A DNA stretch of 64,000 nt from Candidatus Chromulinivoraceae bacterium. GTDB taxonomy: Bacteria > Patescibacteriota > Saccharimonadia > Saccharimonadales > Saccharimonadaceae. Shown here piece after piece: positions 26,691 through 34,273 of the stretch; the stretch's first letter is position 1, and every line of letters begins with the position of its first letter. The position numbers and the translations under genes are program-made. The notes under the pieces are model-generated. The model saw only the letters and a list, made by a program, of their open reading frames with translations. It was not told the DNA's origin and searched no databases. The DNA lies in contig DATIJL010000016.1 in NCBI GenBank assembly GCA_035478595.1, positions 62,001 to 126,000 of the forward strand. Reading direction: 5' to 3'.

Positions 26691-28027
26691 AGCCTCGCGA
26701 TTATATGACTATTGCCTTCAAAAATGTAAGACGTCAACCATTGCGGTCTCTTTTAACGATTGCAGCGCTTACGATCAGCACCTGCGTTTTAACACTCATG
26801 GTGGCAATCAGCCTCGGTGGACAGAGAGTTATTTTAAATCAATTTGGCAGTAACGATTCTCTTTCACTTATTACCGTTACTCCAAATCAGAGTGGCGCGG
26901 GACTCAGTCCTTTTGGAGATGTACAACAAGCGGGTGACACGAATACGATTTTTACAGACAACACGGTTGCTCAACTTGCCGCGTTACCACATGTCCAGCT
27001 TGCAACACCGCGTGCACATTTATGGGAGTTTGACACCATGATGGTCTCCCAAAACTCAAAACCATTCGTTGCTCAGGTTGAAGGACTACCGAGCGATGCA
27101 TTTTTGCCACTTGCCGCTGGCGTGCCGTTTAGTTCAAACGATCAAAGCAACGTGATCATTGTTGGCTACGGTTATGCAAAAGCGACCGGCTTAGCATCTA
27201 CACCAGGTAAGCTACTCGGTCAAACAATGACACTTACAACCCAAAAGGACTACCGAGGAGTGGATGCAAATATCCCCACCTCAGTAAGCACAAAATCGCA
27301 AAACGATGCGTTCGCGCAAAGCTCGACTGTTATTCAGGCAAAAATAGTGGGTGTAACGCAAGCTGGCGTCAACCAAAATATAGCATTCGTGCCAATGGGT
27401 TGGGCGCATCAAATTAGGACGGCTCATTATTACGAAGCAGGATTATTAAAATCAACCGATCAACTGACAAAGGACGGCTATACGACTATTCAGGTAAAAG
27501 TTGATTCTCTTGCGAATGTGCAGACTGTTTCAAGTGCGATTAAAAACCTTGGGTATGGACAAACGTCGCTGTTGGAGACGGCAAAACAACTTAATCAATT
27601 AACCACTACCGTTAGTTTGGTTTTGGGTGCAGTAGCGTGTATTGCAATGCTTGCGGCAGCTCTTGGTGTGGTCAATACGATGATTATGACAGTGACTGAA
27701 CAGCGCTATGAAATTGGTATTTGGCGTGCCTGTGGTGCTAAACGAGGCGTTATTGTGCGGCTTTTCTTGATGGAAGCAACTGTTCTAGGCCTGCTGGGTG
27801 GCATTGTTGGTGTAGGCGTTAGCATTCCTGTCGCAGGATTTATTACACAGTATGGCTCCTCGCTGCTTGAGTCTCAGGGGCTTCAGTCAGTGACCATTGC
27901 ACAAATATCGCCCTGGCTTGGTGCCGGGGCGATAGGAGTTACTATTGCGTTTAGCGTTATCGCTGGACTGTATCCGGCGTATCGAGCTGCTCGGCTCGAC
28001 CCATCGCAAGTACTCAGCTCTAATTAG
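26687..28027 (+). CDS. MacB-like ABC transporter permease
   Basis: A 446-aa protein with an N-terminal helix (~residues 20-42), a large extracytoplasmic MacB-PCD-type domain (~45-300) and three C-terminal FtsX helices (~310-440) ending in the coupling-helix sequence GLYPAYRAARLDPSQVL. This four-helix mechanotransmission layout is used for peptide, lipoprotein or antibiotic efflux in Gram-positive-type envelopes. It is translationally coupled to the ATPase. Its last 8 nt overlap the convergent glycosyltransferase gene. Confidence 0.92.
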   Translation: MKPRDYMTIAFKNVRRQPLRSLLTIAALTISTCVLTLMVAISLGGQRVILNQFGSNDSLSLITVTPNQSGAGLSPFGDVQQAGDTNTIFTDNTVAQLAALPHVQLATPRAHLWEFDTMMVSQNSKPFVAQVEGLPSDAFLPLAAGVPFSSNDQSNVIIVGYGYAKATGLASTPGKLLGQTMTLTTQKDYRGVDANIPTSVSTKSQNDAFAQSSTVIQAKIVGVTQAGVNQNIAFVPMGWAHQIRTAHYYEAGLLKSTDQLTKDGYTTIQVKVDSLANVQTVSSAIKNLGYGQTSLLETAKQLNQLTTTVSLVLGAVACIAMLAAALGVVNTMIMTVTEQRYEIGIWRACGAKRGVIVRLFLMEATVLGLLGGIVGVGVSIPVAGFITQYGSSLLESQGLQSVTIAQISPWLGAGAIGVTIAFSVIAGLYPAYRAARLDPSQVLSSN

Positions 28028-29537
28028 ATTGCCTTGCCTTTTTACGAGTGTTAGCCATAGTAGCTAGATAGACGCTCAGTAGTGCCGGTACGGCAATAAT
28101 GAGGGTTGAAAGCACTGTATGATTAAAAACATAAGCGATGCCAAGCATGCTAAACCCAAAAACAATTTCGCCAATATTGGCACGGATCGCTTCTCTTTTT
28201 GAGGTATGGTCATGACTTTTCGGAGTAACCAAGAAGACAGACTTTCCAAAAGTTGACTTAATTGAGGCACGAAGGCTCGTAAAAAGCATAGATCCATACA
28301 AAAGTATCGTGTGGAATAGATACCATGCTAGACGTGTCATCTTAATCTTACGTGAATAGAAGAAGATATCGTTAAGCATTGGCGCTAGCAAGAAGACAAT
28401 CGTTGGGATGATTAACCATACTGGGTAGACAACACGGTAGTCTAAAACAGGCAGTAATACAACGTTAATAACGATGTACAGTGCAAAGAATGCAGTTAGC
28501 GGCAAGCTATAGGTGAATAGTATGATGTCCAGTTTTTCAAACCAGGTCATCTTTGACTTCATGATGCGCCACGTATATCTCTTGATAAACTCCATATTAC
28601 CTTGAGTCCATTTAGAATGACGTTTTTTGAATGCTAAATAGCTTATGGGGTATTCTTCCTCGCAAGTAATATCGGGAGCGAACGCGACGTAAAAGCCTTT
28701 GTTGCGAGCCTCAATACTCATGCAAAGATCCTCAGCTACAAGGTGCGGAAAGCCGCCTGCAGCTTCATAACATGCACGACTCACCATCGCGCCGTGGCCA
28801 AGTAATGATAGAAACCCATGATAATGTTTCACTGTTTGATACGTCGGCCAATGCGAGTCAACGCCAATCGAGAACAGATTCATAAACCCATTTCTATTGC
28901 GAGTCGCTACGTGGTTAGCCTGAACGATCCCGGCATTCTTGTAATGAGCAAAGTAATCCAAACAACGCGTCACGAAGTTGTCTGGGATTATCTCGTCACT
29001 ATCAAGAATTACAAAATAGTCGTAGTCAGCCTGTTCCAAGTAATTATTTAGGTTGCCTGCCTTAAAACCACTATGATCTATTCTCCGTACAACTTCAATA
29101 TCATGCGCACTAGCAAACTCATCTACCTCCTCTTTAAATACAGGATCAGTTGAATCATCCAATATTATATAGGTTACATTTGGATAATCTTGGCTTAAGC
29201 ATGCCTCTAGGCTTTCGCCATTAAAATCGTTATAGGTGCAATATACCGCAACGACTTTTTTATCAGCGACAGAACCATTCTGACGACGCCATTCACCTTC
29301 TGGAGGTAGTGAAAACCGTCGCCTTTTGACATAAAAGTACATCGTGTAAATGACGTCTTTTATGCCGTTAAGCCAAAAGTACATGATAAATCCTGTACTA
29401 AGGGCAACCAATGTAACGACGAGCCCGCCATAATTTTCGGCGTTGCGCACGACATGAGCGAGCGGTTGGAGCGCTAGGACGATTAGTCCCATCCATGCCG
29501 CAATAATGAACAGGTATAGTTGTGAAGATTTTTTCAT
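28020..29537 (-). CDS. Processive-type membrane glycosyltransferase (GT2, cellulose-synthase-like)
   Basis: 505 aa: two N-terminal helices (~8-28 and ~38-60), then a GT-A domain and four C-terminal helices (~345-470). The catalytic D,D,D,QxxRW-type series is represented by LDDSTD, FVILDSDE, GGFPHLVAEDL and KKRHSKWTQGN, where Q-x-x-R-W is altered to RHSKWTQ. It probably builds a cell-surface or extracellular polysaccharide. A strong AAGGAGG lies just before the ATG but within a hairpin (29538-29568). It lies next to the Crp/Fnr regulator gene. Confidence 0.88.
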   Translation of the reverse strand: MKKSSQLYLFIIAAWMGLIVLALQPLAHVVRNAENYGGLVVTLVALSTGFIMYFWLNGIKDVIYTMYFYVKRRRFSLPPEGEWRRQNGSVADKKVVAVYCTYNDFNGESLEACLSQDYPNVTYIILDDSTDPVFKEEVDEFASAHDIEVVRRIDHSGFKAGNLNNYLEQADYDYFVILDSDEIIPDNFVTRCLDYFAHYKNAGIVQANHVATRNRNGFMNLFSIGVDSHWPTYQTVKHYHGFLSLLGHGAMVSRACYEAAGGFPHLVAEDLCMSIEARNKGFYVAFAPDITCEEEYPISYLAFKKRHSKWTQGNMEFIKRYTWRIMKSKMTWFEKLDIILFTYSLPLTAFFALYIVINVVLLPVLDYRVVYPVWLIIPTIVFLLAPMLNDIFFYSRKIKMTRLAWYLFHTILLYGSMLFTSLRASIKSTFGKSVFLVTPKSHDHTSKREAIRANIGEIVFGFSMLGIAYVFNHTVLSTLIIAVPALLSVYLATMANTRKKARQSN

Positions 29538-29568
29538 CAGCCTCCTTACTTAAAAAGTACCGAGGCTG
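29538..29568 (-). promoter_or_regulatory. Hairpin that sequesters the ribosome-binding site of the GT2 gene
   Basis: In minus-strand RNA, CAGCCTC-gg-TACTT-ttt-AAGTA-ag-GAGGCTG forms a 7+5 bp stem with a 2x2 internal loop. The 3' arm contains AAGGAGG immediately before the ATG, so translation would depend on opening the hairpin. Confidence 0.6.
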
Positions 29569-29628
29569 AGATTAGCATGACCCTTTTATGTGTTTATATT
29601 AGATTTCTATGGTAAAAATCTTACAGAT

Positions 29629-30288
29629 TTAACGTACGAAGTGTCGTTCGAAGCTGTCATCAAGCATTTCGTCGAGGGTTTTTGTGTATATGACATACGC
29701 TTGTTGATGATGGCCAAGAATTTTTTGGTTTGTGAGTTTTTTAAATTCTGCACTCACCGTCTCTCGCGTGAGACCTGTAAAATTTGCAACGTCCTGTTGA
29801 GTGAGTGGTAATGGGATTTTGATAGTGTCCCTTGCCACATCGCGACCAAACCTTAGTGCGAAATAGTGGAGCGTTGATACGACTTTGTCGTACGCCTTAG
29901 AATGCTCGAGTGCGTTAAGGCGTAGTTGGGTGTGCGCTGAACGCTCTACCTGCCTGTTCAACATCTGAAACATCGATTCGCTGTTGTTTCGCAGATAAGT
30001 TGTAAGTTCATTTTTTGGAATACAGAATACCTCGCTGTCCGTAATTGCTTCGTAATAATATTGGGCACGCGTGATGATATTCATAAACCAACCAATTGGA
30101 AATACGTCTAAATACGTGCTGAGCTCGATTGGTTTTTCTTCACCCTTTGAGGTAAGATTATAACTTTTTATAATCCCACTCTTAATAAAATAGACGCAAG
30201 TGGGTTCTGCGTCCTGATGCAAGACGATATCGCCTCGCGTAAATTTTTTTATTGGAAATCGCTCTAAGAAAACACTTATACCGTTCAA
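29629..30288 (-). CDS. Crp/Fnr-family transcriptional regulator
   Basis: 219 aa: a cyclic-nucleotide-binding-type beta-barrel (residues ~10-115, RGDIVLHQDAEPTCVYFIKSG), dimer helix (~120-150), and C-terminal HTH_Crp (LTQQDVANFTGLTRETVSAEFKKL). The recognition helix keeps Arg-Glu of the RETV motif that reads TGTGA half-sites. No Fe-S cysteine cluster as in FNR is visible, and the cNMP phosphate-binding cassette is not convincingly conserved, so the effector is unknown. The start is TTG 30288, 7 nt after AAGGAG. Two 16-bp CRP-like palindromes lie upstream, so autoregulation is likely. Confidence 0.92.
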   Translation of the reverse strand: MNGISVFLERFPIKKFTRGDIVLHQDAEPTCVYFIKSGIIKSYNLTSKGEEKPIELSTYLDVFPIGWFMNIITRAQYYYEAITDSEVFCIPKNELTTYLRNNSESMFQMLNRQVERSAHTQLRLNALEHSKAYDKVVSTLHYFALRFGRDVARDTIKIPLPLTQQDVANFTGLTRETVSAEFKKLTNQKILGHHQQAYVIYTKTLDEMLDDSFERHFVR

Positions 30289-30336
30289 ATAAATACTCCT
30301 TCGCAGGTTATATAATATCGGAAGCGCACCCTTCCT

Positions 30337-30342
30337 ATTATA
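30337..30342 (-). promoter_or_regulatory. -10 box of the crp-like gene
   Basis: Perfect TATAAT on the minus strand. The predicted transcript start is near 30330, leaving a ~40-nt leader with AAGGAG. Confidence 0.65.
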
Positions 30343-30351
30343 GTCCGTTGG

Positions 30352-30367
30352 TGTGACCTACATCACA
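30352..30367. promoter_or_regulatory. CRP-type operator 1
   Basis: TGTGACCTACATCACA, a perfect TGTGA-N6-TCACA palindrome, centred about 30 bp upstream of the predicted start of the crp-like gene, over its -35 region. This suggests repression by occlusion. Confidence 0.75.
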
Positions 30368-30375
30368 TTATAGTT

Positions 30376-30391
30376 TGTGGAATTGACCACA
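30376..30391. promoter_or_regulatory. CRP-type operator 2
   Basis: TGTGGAATTGACCACA, a second perfect palindrome (TGTGG-N6-CCACA) with its centre 24 bp from operator 1. Confidence 0.6.
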
Positions 30392-30405
30392 CTGACCATA
30401 AAAAA

Positions 30406-30957
30406 CTATGCTACAAGAGGTAAATCTGTCTGTGCTTCGCTTGCCCCGCCGAGCAGCGCAATGACTCTGAGCGTTTGCATACCGCGAAGACGGCGCTTGG
30501 CGATAAGCTCAGCTTGCGCTCTTTCAGAAGCATCTTCAAGGCTGCTAACAAGCTCTCGAACTATTTCATATTCTTGGCTTTCTACAGACTCGCTTAGAGC
30601 TGCTAGTCTGCCTCGGGCATGTTCTAATTGCGTCAGGATTTCGTGCAAGGCTTGTTGGTATTTATTATGAACAGTCTGCGCCTCACGGTGGTCTTTATCA
30701 TCAAAAACGTGCGCCCAACCTGTTTCCGTATCTGGACCTATGCCAATCTGAGTGCCGTTATTTGTGGTGTCGAGCACATCTATTATAGCGTTCGCCGCGT
30801 TAATATGGGATACGGGCAACTCTTGATTAAGTGCGAGAAAAGCAATAGCCTGTGTCAGTTGGTCTGGTTGTTTTCGAAGTATTTCGTTATATTTCTGAAA
30901 AGCTCGTTCACCCGCTGCTGGCGCACATCCCTCATTTGATAGTTCATAACGTGACAT
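30406..30957 (-). CDS. Helical cytoplasmic protein of unknown function under a leader attenuator
   Basis: 183 aa from ATG 30957 (GAGGAGAAAATT upstream). The middle holds TGWAHVFDDKDHREAQTVHNKYQQ and the second half is a long charged coiled coil (LTQLEHARGRLAALSESVE, VSSLEDASERAQAELIAKRRLRGMQ). No family is recognised. A 14-codon leaderless upstream ORF and an intrinsic terminator precede it, so expression is probably controlled by attenuation. It ends 15 nt from CRP operator 2. Confidence 0.6.
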   Translation of the reverse strand: MSRYELSNEGCAPAAGERAFQKYNEILRKQPDQLTQAIAFLALNQELPVSHINAANAIIDVLDTTNNGTQIGIGPDTETGWAHVFDDKDHREAQTVHNKYQQALHEILTQLEHARGRLAALSESVESQEYEIVRELVSSLEDASERAQAELIAKRRLRGMQTLRVIALLGGASEAQTDLPLVA

Positions 30958-30981
30958 AATTTTCTCCTCTATTTTTCTCAA

Positions 30982-31008
30982 ACAAAAAACGCCCTACATG
31001 GTGGCGTT
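30982..31008 (-). terminator. Leader terminator (attenuator) upstream of the 30406-30957 gene
   Basis: AACGCC / GGCGTT stem with a 9-nt loop and TTTTTTG on the minus strand, 25 nt before the coding start. The stop codon of the leader peptide lies in the loop. Confidence 0.6.
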
Positions 31009-31038
31009 CAAGCACAACAGTGCGGGAGCGTCTGGCAT
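30994..31038 (-). CDS. Leader peptide, 14 codons (MPDAPALLCLNATM)
   Basis: ATG 31038 lies 9 nt after TATAAT (31053-31048), so translation would begin at the 5' end of the RNA. The frame ends with TAG inside the terminator hairpin, and its AAC-GCC codons form the 5' arm of that stem. A ribosome reaching the end would open the terminator. It is a candidate regulatory peptide; no similarity claim is made. Confidence 0.45.
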   Translation of the reverse strand: MPDAPALLCLNATM

Positions 31039-31136
31039 CAAAGATGAATTATACGCTTATTACGTAAAAGTAACAGTTTTTAAATCCACCTCTTCACGAT
31101 ATTTTAAGTCTATGTAGTATAATAAACATATTACTT

Positions 31137-31688
31137 ATGAACACTGATTTATTACTTCTCATCAACGGCTGGGCGGGCCACTCACACTTATTAGATACGG
31201 CAATGCTATTCATGGCGAAGTACGCAATATTCGTTCTATTCGCAGTTGCGACTGGCTGTGTCGGCTATTACATCTACAAAAAAGAATGGAAGCCTGTCGT
31301 CTACTTCGCCGCTACCTTAGTTGTGACTTTTATTTTATTAAGGTTGGCAGCTCTTTTGAATTTTGACCACCGTCCATTTATGGACCATCACCTAACACAA
31401 CTATTGCTTCACGCATCCGGATCATCTTTCCCAAGTGATCATACGACTGCAAGTGCCGGTGCTGCCATGGCCGTACTACTCTTTACAAAGTTTAAAAAGA
31501 CCGGCTGGATTCTTTTGCTCGCGGCAGCTCTGATTGGTTTTTCTCGCATCTTTGTGGGGGTTCACTACCCCGCCGACATCGCGGGCGGCTTAATAACGGG
31601 CGCTCTTGGTGGCGGTCTAGTGTATTTTGCTAAGCATTTTATTGACAAAAAGCCTACAAAAGTTGCATTTACCGACCACACGCGTTAA
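31137..31688 (+). CDS. PAP2-family membrane phosphatase (undecaprenyl-pyrophosphate phosphatase type)
   Basis: 183 aa with five or six helices. The PAP2 signature is complete: C2-like SFPSDHTTAS and C3 SRIFVGVHYPADI, with catalytic histidines. The C1 Lys/Arg is probably in FDHRPFMDHH. The BcrC-like size and short N-terminal segment suggest recycling of undecaprenyl pyrophosphate for cell-wall synthesis. TATAAT lies 13 nt before the ATG, leaving a leader of only a few bases. Confidence 0.88.
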   Translation: MNTDLLLLINGWAGHSHLLDTAMLFMAKYAIFVLFAVATGCVGYYIYKKEWKPVVYFAATLVVTFILLRLAALLNFDHRPFMDHHLTQLLLHASGSSFPSDHTTASAGAAMAVLLFTKFKKTGWILLLAAALIGFSRIFVGVHYPADIAGGLITGALGGGLVYFAKHFIDKKPTKVAFTDHTR

Positions 31689-31823
31689 GTTACAACGCGT
31701 CGATATAGCCAACATATAAAATACACCGATATGCTGTTGTAAAAGCATAAGCGTCGCTCTATAATTAGGGTAACTAACCGATGGTAGAAAAGGAGCGCCG
31801 GATTTTTATCCGTATATAGGAGA

Positions 31824-33050
31824 ATGAAGATATTGATGCTCGGGTGGGAGCTGCCTCCTCACAACAGTGGTGGACTCGGTGTGGCATGTTATTACATGTC
31901 TAAGGCTCTTGCACTCCAAGGCGCATCAATCGATTTCGTCGTTCCCTACACAGCTTCGCACCCTGATACCGAATTTATGACTGTTCATGCTGCAACTGAA
32001 CTTGATCCATTGGCTCGCTATGGCCTTATGGGCGCGTACGATAGTAAATACCTGCGCCAGCTTGGCCTTGACGAGGTTGATACAAGTGATCTTCAAGATA
32101 TGCGCGGCGTTCAAAAACGTTACGTAAAGTATATTGAAAGCTTTGTTAAAACCAACAAACCAGATGCTATTCATGCGCATGACTGGCTGACGATGGAAGC
32201 TGGGATGCGCGCTAAAGAACTGACTAATGCACCACTTATCGTACATGTCCACGCCACCGAGTTTGACCGCTCTGGTAGCGAGTCGGGCAACCCGTTAGTC
32301 CATGAGATCGAGTACCAGGGCTTAATGATGGCTGACCGTATAATTGCTGTCAGCAACATTACGAAAAATATCATTATTCAAAAATATAATATCCCTGCCG
32401 ATAAAATTGAAGTTATCCATAATGCCATTGATATTTCAAGTTTCGGTCCATACGACTACGATCGCCGTACCTATGCGTATTTGGAGCACCTCAAACAAGA
32501 AGGATACACGGTTGTTTCTACACTCACCCGTTTTACCGTACAAAAAGGTTTAACGCATTTTATTCGAGCTGCTGCTAGGGCATCAGAAAAATACGATCGA
32601 CTTGTTTTTTTGTTAGCTGGCGACGGTGAACAGCGCAATGAGCTAATTGATTTAGCAGCTGACCTCGGTATCTCAGACAAGGTGTATTTTACGGGCTTCG
32701 TACGTGGCAAACAATGGCGAGATGCTTATAACGTTGCTGATATTTTTGTGATGAGTTCCGTTAGCGAACCGTTCGGACTCACCGCTCTAGAAGCAGCACA
32801 TTATAATTCGGCCTTGATTATCACCAGACAATCCGGAGTAGGCGAAATTCTCAGTAACATATTTCGTTATGATTTTTGGGATATTGATGTTCTAGCTGAT
32901 CAAATGGTCGGTATCGCAACGTCCCCTTCACTTGCTCATGAACTTAAGCAAAATGTTAAACACGAATATGCACGAATATCCTGGCATGATGTCGCAACAC
33001 GTTGCATGGAAATCTACCATACCCCTAAGAAGACAGGAGTTCTCGTATGA
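31824..33050 (+). CDS. GT4-family glycosyltransferase (glycogen-synthase/sucrose-synthase type)
   Basis: 408-aa GT-B enzyme. The N-terminal MKILMLGWELPPHNSGGLGVACYYM is the classic GGLG donor loop. HAHDWLT, ADRIIAVSN and IEVIHNAID mark the linker. The C-terminal domain carries TRFTVQKGL, FLLAGDGEQR, and the retaining E-x7-E element SEPFGLTALEAAHYNSALIITRQSG. It heads a run of overlapping genes with GH57 and GH15 hydrolases, so alpha-glucan synthesis or elongation is likely. Spacing to the next gene is a 4-nt ATGA overlap. Confidence 0.9.
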   Translation: MKILMLGWELPPHNSGGLGVACYYMSKALALQGASIDFVVPYTASHPDTEFMTVHAATELDPLARYGLMGAYDSKYLRQLGLDEVDTSDLQDMRGVQKRYVKYIESFVKTNKPDAIHAHDWLTMEAGMRAKELTNAPLIVHVHATEFDRSGSESGNPLVHEIEYQGLMMADRIIAVSNITKNIIIQKYNIPADKIEVIHNAIDISSFGPYDYDRRTYAYLEHLKQEGYTVVSTLTRFTVQKGLTHFIRAAARASEKYDRLVFLLAGDGEQRNELIDLAADLGISDKVYFTGFVRGKQWRDAYNVADIFVMSSVSEPFGLTALEAAHYNSALIITRQSGVGEILSNIFRYDFWDIDVLADQMVGIATSPSLAHELKQNVKHEYARISWHDVATRCMEIYHTPKKTGVLV

Positions 33051-34273
33051 GCAAGCGCGGCATAACTCTTTATTTACACGTCCACCAACCGCTACGCGTA
33101 CGCAAGTATAGCGTGTTTGATACTGCCGAGCATCATGACTATTTTAGTGAACATGATTATAGCGACCGCGATAACGCAAAGATTTTGCGAAAAGTCGCCG
33201 ACAAGTCATACCGTCCAATGAATGCGCTTCTTGAAAAACTACTTGCGACACATCCAGAATTTAAAGTATCACTTAGTATCACCGGAACATTTATAGAGCA
33301 GGCTGAAAAATGGGCACCTGATGTCATAGAGAGCTTCCAGCGACTCGTAAAGACAGGGCGTGTTGAGATTTTATCTGAAACGTATTACCATAGCCTCGCA
33401 TTCTTTTATAGTCTTGATGAATTTGAACGTCAGGTTAATATGCATCGCGATAAAATTCGTGAGTTATTTGGCGTGGAGACCTCAGTCTTTCGTAATACCG
33501 AGCTAGCTTATAACAATAGTCTGGCAAAATGGGCAGATGACTACGGTTTTAAGGGGATACTAGCCGAGGGTTGGGACCCCGTCCTGGAATGGCGAAGTCC
33601 AAATTATACCTACAAACCAGTTGGCACTGAAAATATCGCATTGCTTTTAAAAAATTATCGTCTGAGTGATGACCTTGCCTTCCGTTTTAGTAATAAAGCC
33701 TGGGAGCAATGGCCTCTCACTGCCGACACCTACAGCGAATGGACTAACGCCTCTATTAACGATAGTCCACTTATTAACTTATTTATGGATTACGAAACCT
33801 TTGGTGAGCATCAGTGGAAAGATACCGGCATCTTTGAGTTCTTCGAGCACTTTGTAGCTAAATGGCTTTCTAATCCAGATAACACTTTTTATACCACCTC
33901 TGAAGCTATCGACACTCATAAGTCTGCTGGCGAAATCGACATGCCCCATACAGTCACATGGGCAGACACTGAACGTGACCTAACTGCTTGGCTCGGCAAC
34001 AGCATGCAGCGAGAGGCACTTCGACATCTCTATGCACTTGAGGATGACATCCTACGGAGTAAAGATGACGAACTCATTGCAGACTGGCGGCGGCTCCAAA
34101 CTTCTGACCACGTATACTACATGTGCACCAAATGGTTCACTGATGGTGACGTGCATGCGTATTTTAGCCCTTACGATTCACCATATGATGCCTTCTTATA
34201 TTTTATGAACGCACTTCGTGATGTTCGCTACCGCCTCATGCAATCACACCAGTACGGAGGTCTTAATGGCTAG
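33047..34273 (+). CDS. GH57-family alpha-amylase/glucanotransferase
   Basis: A 408-aa retaining glycoside hydrolase of family 57. The N-terminal LYLHVHQPLRV has the conserved HxHQP. The nucleophile Glu is in FRNTELAYNN and the acid/base Asp in LFMDYETFGEHQ. It has no signal peptide, so it acts on intracellular alpha-glucan. It is translated in overlap with the glycosyltransferase before it and the GH15 enzyme after it. Confidence 0.93.
   Translation: MSKRGITLYLHVHQPLRVRKYSVFDTAEHHDYFSEHDYSDRDNAKILRKVADKSYRPMNALLEKLLATHPEFKVSLSITGTFIEQAEKWAPDVIESFQRLVKTGRVEILSETYYHSLAFFYSLDEFERQVNMHRDKIRELFGVETSVFRNTELAYNNSLAKWADDYGFKGILAEGWDPVLEWRSPNYTYKPVGTENIALLLKNYRLSDDLAFRFSNKAWEQWPLTADTYSEWTNASINDSPLINLFMDYETFGEHQWKDTGIFEFFEHFVAKWLSNPDNTFYTTSEAIDTHKSAGEIDMPHTVTWADTERDLTAWLGNSMQREALRHLYALEDDILRSKDDELIADWRRLQTSDHVYYMCTKWFTDGDVHAYFSPYDSPYDAFLYFMNALRDVRYRLMQSHQYGGLNG

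Noticed and set aside
29614-29630. Terminator of the crp-like gene (AAATCT-tac-AGATTT plus T run)
   Set aside because: The stem is only six bases of mainly A/T and overlaps the stop codon; too weak to list as a feature.
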